Origin: Syntrophomonadaceae bacterium
GTDB taxonomy: Bacteria > Bacillota > Dethiobacteria > PWVN01
Length of the DNA: 5,960 nt
Direction of reading: 5' to 3'
Assembly: GCA_007136165.1 (NCBI GenBank)
Contig: SLHK01000116.1
Location: 1 to 5,960, forward strand
This document shows positions 5,042-5,960 of this stretch, piece by piece (the stretch's first letter is position 1; every line of letters begins with the position of its first letter). The notes beneath the pieces are model-generated. The model did no database searches. It was not told the origin of the DNA and saw nothing but the letters and a program-made list of their open reading frames with translations. The translations under genes were made by a program, and so were the position numbers.

Positions 5042-5797
5042 ATGAAAATAATTGCTGTTGCCAATCAAAAAGGCGGCGTGGGCAAAACAACAACGGCAGT
5101 GAACCTCAGCGCCTGCCTGGCCAAACTGCAGAAAAAAGTCCTGATGCTGGACATCGACCCCCAGGGGAATGCCACCAGCGGTATCGGCATAGAGCGGGGG
5201 CAAATAAAACAATGTGTGTATGATGCAATAATTAATGAACTGCCCCTTTTGGAAATCATCAAAGAAAGCTCCGTAAAGAACCTGTCAGTGGCTCCCGCCT
5301 CTATTCAGCTGGCTGGAGCAGAAATCGAACTGGTCCCTACCATGTCCAGAGAACTGAGGCTGAAAAAAGTCCTGGAAGACCTGCCGGAAGTATATGACTA
5401 CATTATTGTGGACTGTCCGCCCTCCCTGGGCCTCTTAACTGTAAATGCCCTGACGGCCGCCAGCGGTGTTCTGGTCCCCATCCAGTGCGAGTACTATGCC
5501 CTGGAAGGTTTAGGGCAGTTGGTCAATACGGTGGAACTGGTTAAAAAACACTTAAACCCCCACCTGCGCCTGGAGGGAGTGGCCATGACCATGTATGACA
5601 GCCGCACCAACCTATCTCAGCAGGTGGTGGAGGAAGTTAAAAAGTATTTTGGGGAATTGGTTTATGAAACCATAATTCCGCGAAATGTCCGTTTAAGCGA
5701 GGCCCCCAGTTACGGCCAGTCAATTTTAGATTATGACCCCCGGTCCAAGGGAGCGGAAGTATATTTGAAGCTGGCCAAGGAAGTGATGGAGCGATGA
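5042..5797 (+). CDS. soj: Chromosome-partitioning ATPase Soj/ParA
   Basis: ParA/MinD-type ATPase that dimerises on ATP, binds DNA non-specifically and is switched off by ParB; in B. subtilis Soj also controls DnaA and affects sporulation. The 251 residues match B. subtilis Soj (253). Visible: MKIIAVANQKGGVGKTTTAVNL with deviant Walker A signature Lys10 and P-loop Lys15; DIDPQGNATSG at 37-47, where Asp39 corresponds to the hydrolysis residue Asp40; Walker B IIVDCPPSLG at 121-130; CEYYALEGL at 149-157; DSRTNLSQQV at 186-195; and PRNVRLSEAPSYG at 213-225. Arg188 and Arg217 align with the DNA-binding Arg189 and Arg218. The start at 5042 is chosen over an in-frame ATG at 5015. The stop overlaps the parB start (ATGA). 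The 69 bp after marR has no clear promoter or terminator. Confidence 0.95.
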   Translation: MKIIAVANQKGGVGKTTTAVNLSACLAKLQKKVLMLDIDPQGNATSGIGIERGQIKQCVYDAIINELPLLEIIKESSVKNLSVAPASIQLAGAEIELVPTMSRELRLKKVLEDLPEVYDYIIVDCPPSLGLLTVNALTAASGVLVPIQCEYYALEGLGQLVNTVELVKKHLNPHLRLEGVAMTMYDSRTNLSQQVVEEVKKYFGELVYETIIPRNVRLSEAPSYGQSILDYDPRSKGAEVYLKLAKEVMER

Positions 5798-5960
5798 GCA
5801 AGAAAAGACTGGGAAAGGGACTGTCCGCCCTCCTCCCCGCCCCTCCTCAAGGAGAGGAAACCCGGGGCGAACTGCTGGAACTGCCCCTCAAAAGCATATC
5901 CTTAAACCCCCGGCAGCCCCGACAGAGCATTGACCAGGAAGGCCTGGCGGAGTTGGCCGA
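5794..5960 (+). CDS. parB: Chromosome-partitioning protein ParB/Spo0J, N-terminal part (cut by the window edge)
   Basis: Only the first 55 codons are in view. They show the ParB N-terminal signature: KKRLGKGLSALLP (residues 3-15), whose basic LGKGLxALL segment in Spo0J contacts Soj and stimulates its ATPase, then a short linker and the start of the ParB/Sulfiredoxin-like domain, LPLKSISLNPRQPRQSID (30-47). The ATG overlaps the soj stop by 4 bp, so the two are co-translated, as is usual for this pair. The ribosome binding site lies inside soj and is modest (AAGGAAG 10 nt before, or GGAG very close). The GERR CTP motif, helix-turn-helix and C-terminal dimer domain lie beyond the window. Its N-terminus clearly differs from the amphipathic helix of the Noc paralogue upstream, so the two are not redundant copies. 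Confidence 0.93.
   Translation, partial: MSKKRLGKGLSALLPAPPQGEETRGELLELPLKSISLNPRQPRQSIDQEGLAELA

Noticed and set aside
1..5960. parS site (TGTTTCACGTGAAACA type) near soj-parB
   Set aside because: I looked for the CACGTG core and found none in the window. ParB must load at sites outside it.

Overview
The window looks like a chromosomal, probably origin-proximal segment of a spore-forming-type Firmicute. By eye it is moderately GC-rich, with frequent CCCGGG words. A clostridial lineage such as the Desulfotomaculum/Peptococcaceae group is a guess from composition and gene content, not a demonstrated placement. The main evidence is the gene order mnmG - rsmG - noc - (insert) - soj/parA - parB/spo0J, which is the conserved Firmicute cluster beside oriC, and the presence of a true Noc as well as a ParB.

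Layout: (1) 1-2431 (+): 3' part of mnmG (tRNA wobble-uridine modification) overlapping by 4 bp with rsmG (16S rRNA methyltransferase). (2) 2432-2528: a 97-bp gap with a possible sigma-H-like promoter, a perfect Spo0A-box heptamer, a hairpin and a run of seven G as ribosome binding site. (3) 2529-3389 (+): noc, with its membrane-targeting helix, CTP-binding motifs and the four specificity residues that separate Noc from ParB. A perfect 14-bp Noc-binding palindrome lies about 300 bp upstream, inside rsmG. (4) 3388-3462: a bidirectional terminator between convergent genes, plus a second palindrome/T-tract. (5) 3431-4216 (-): an enoyl-CoA hydratase. (6) 4217-4435: a divergent intergenic region with a MarR-type palindrome over the -35 of the marR promoter and possibly over that of the hydratase. 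(7) 4436-4972 (+): a MarR-family regulator. (8) 5042-5960 (+): soj/parA and the first 55 codons of parB, overlapping by 4 bp.

How they work together: Noc (nucleoid occlusion), Soj and ParB (origin segregation, control of DnaA and sporulation) form the chromosome-organisation set; mnmG/rsmG are its usual neighbours. The hydratase/marR pair is a metabolic insert that splits noc from soj-parB. No terminator is visible between marR and soj, so the MarR-controlled promoter may also drive soj-parB. I do not see a wholly new system. The most interesting points are regulatory: the Noc site in rsmG, the sigma-H/Spo0A-like signals before noc, and the possible MarR control of the segregation operon.
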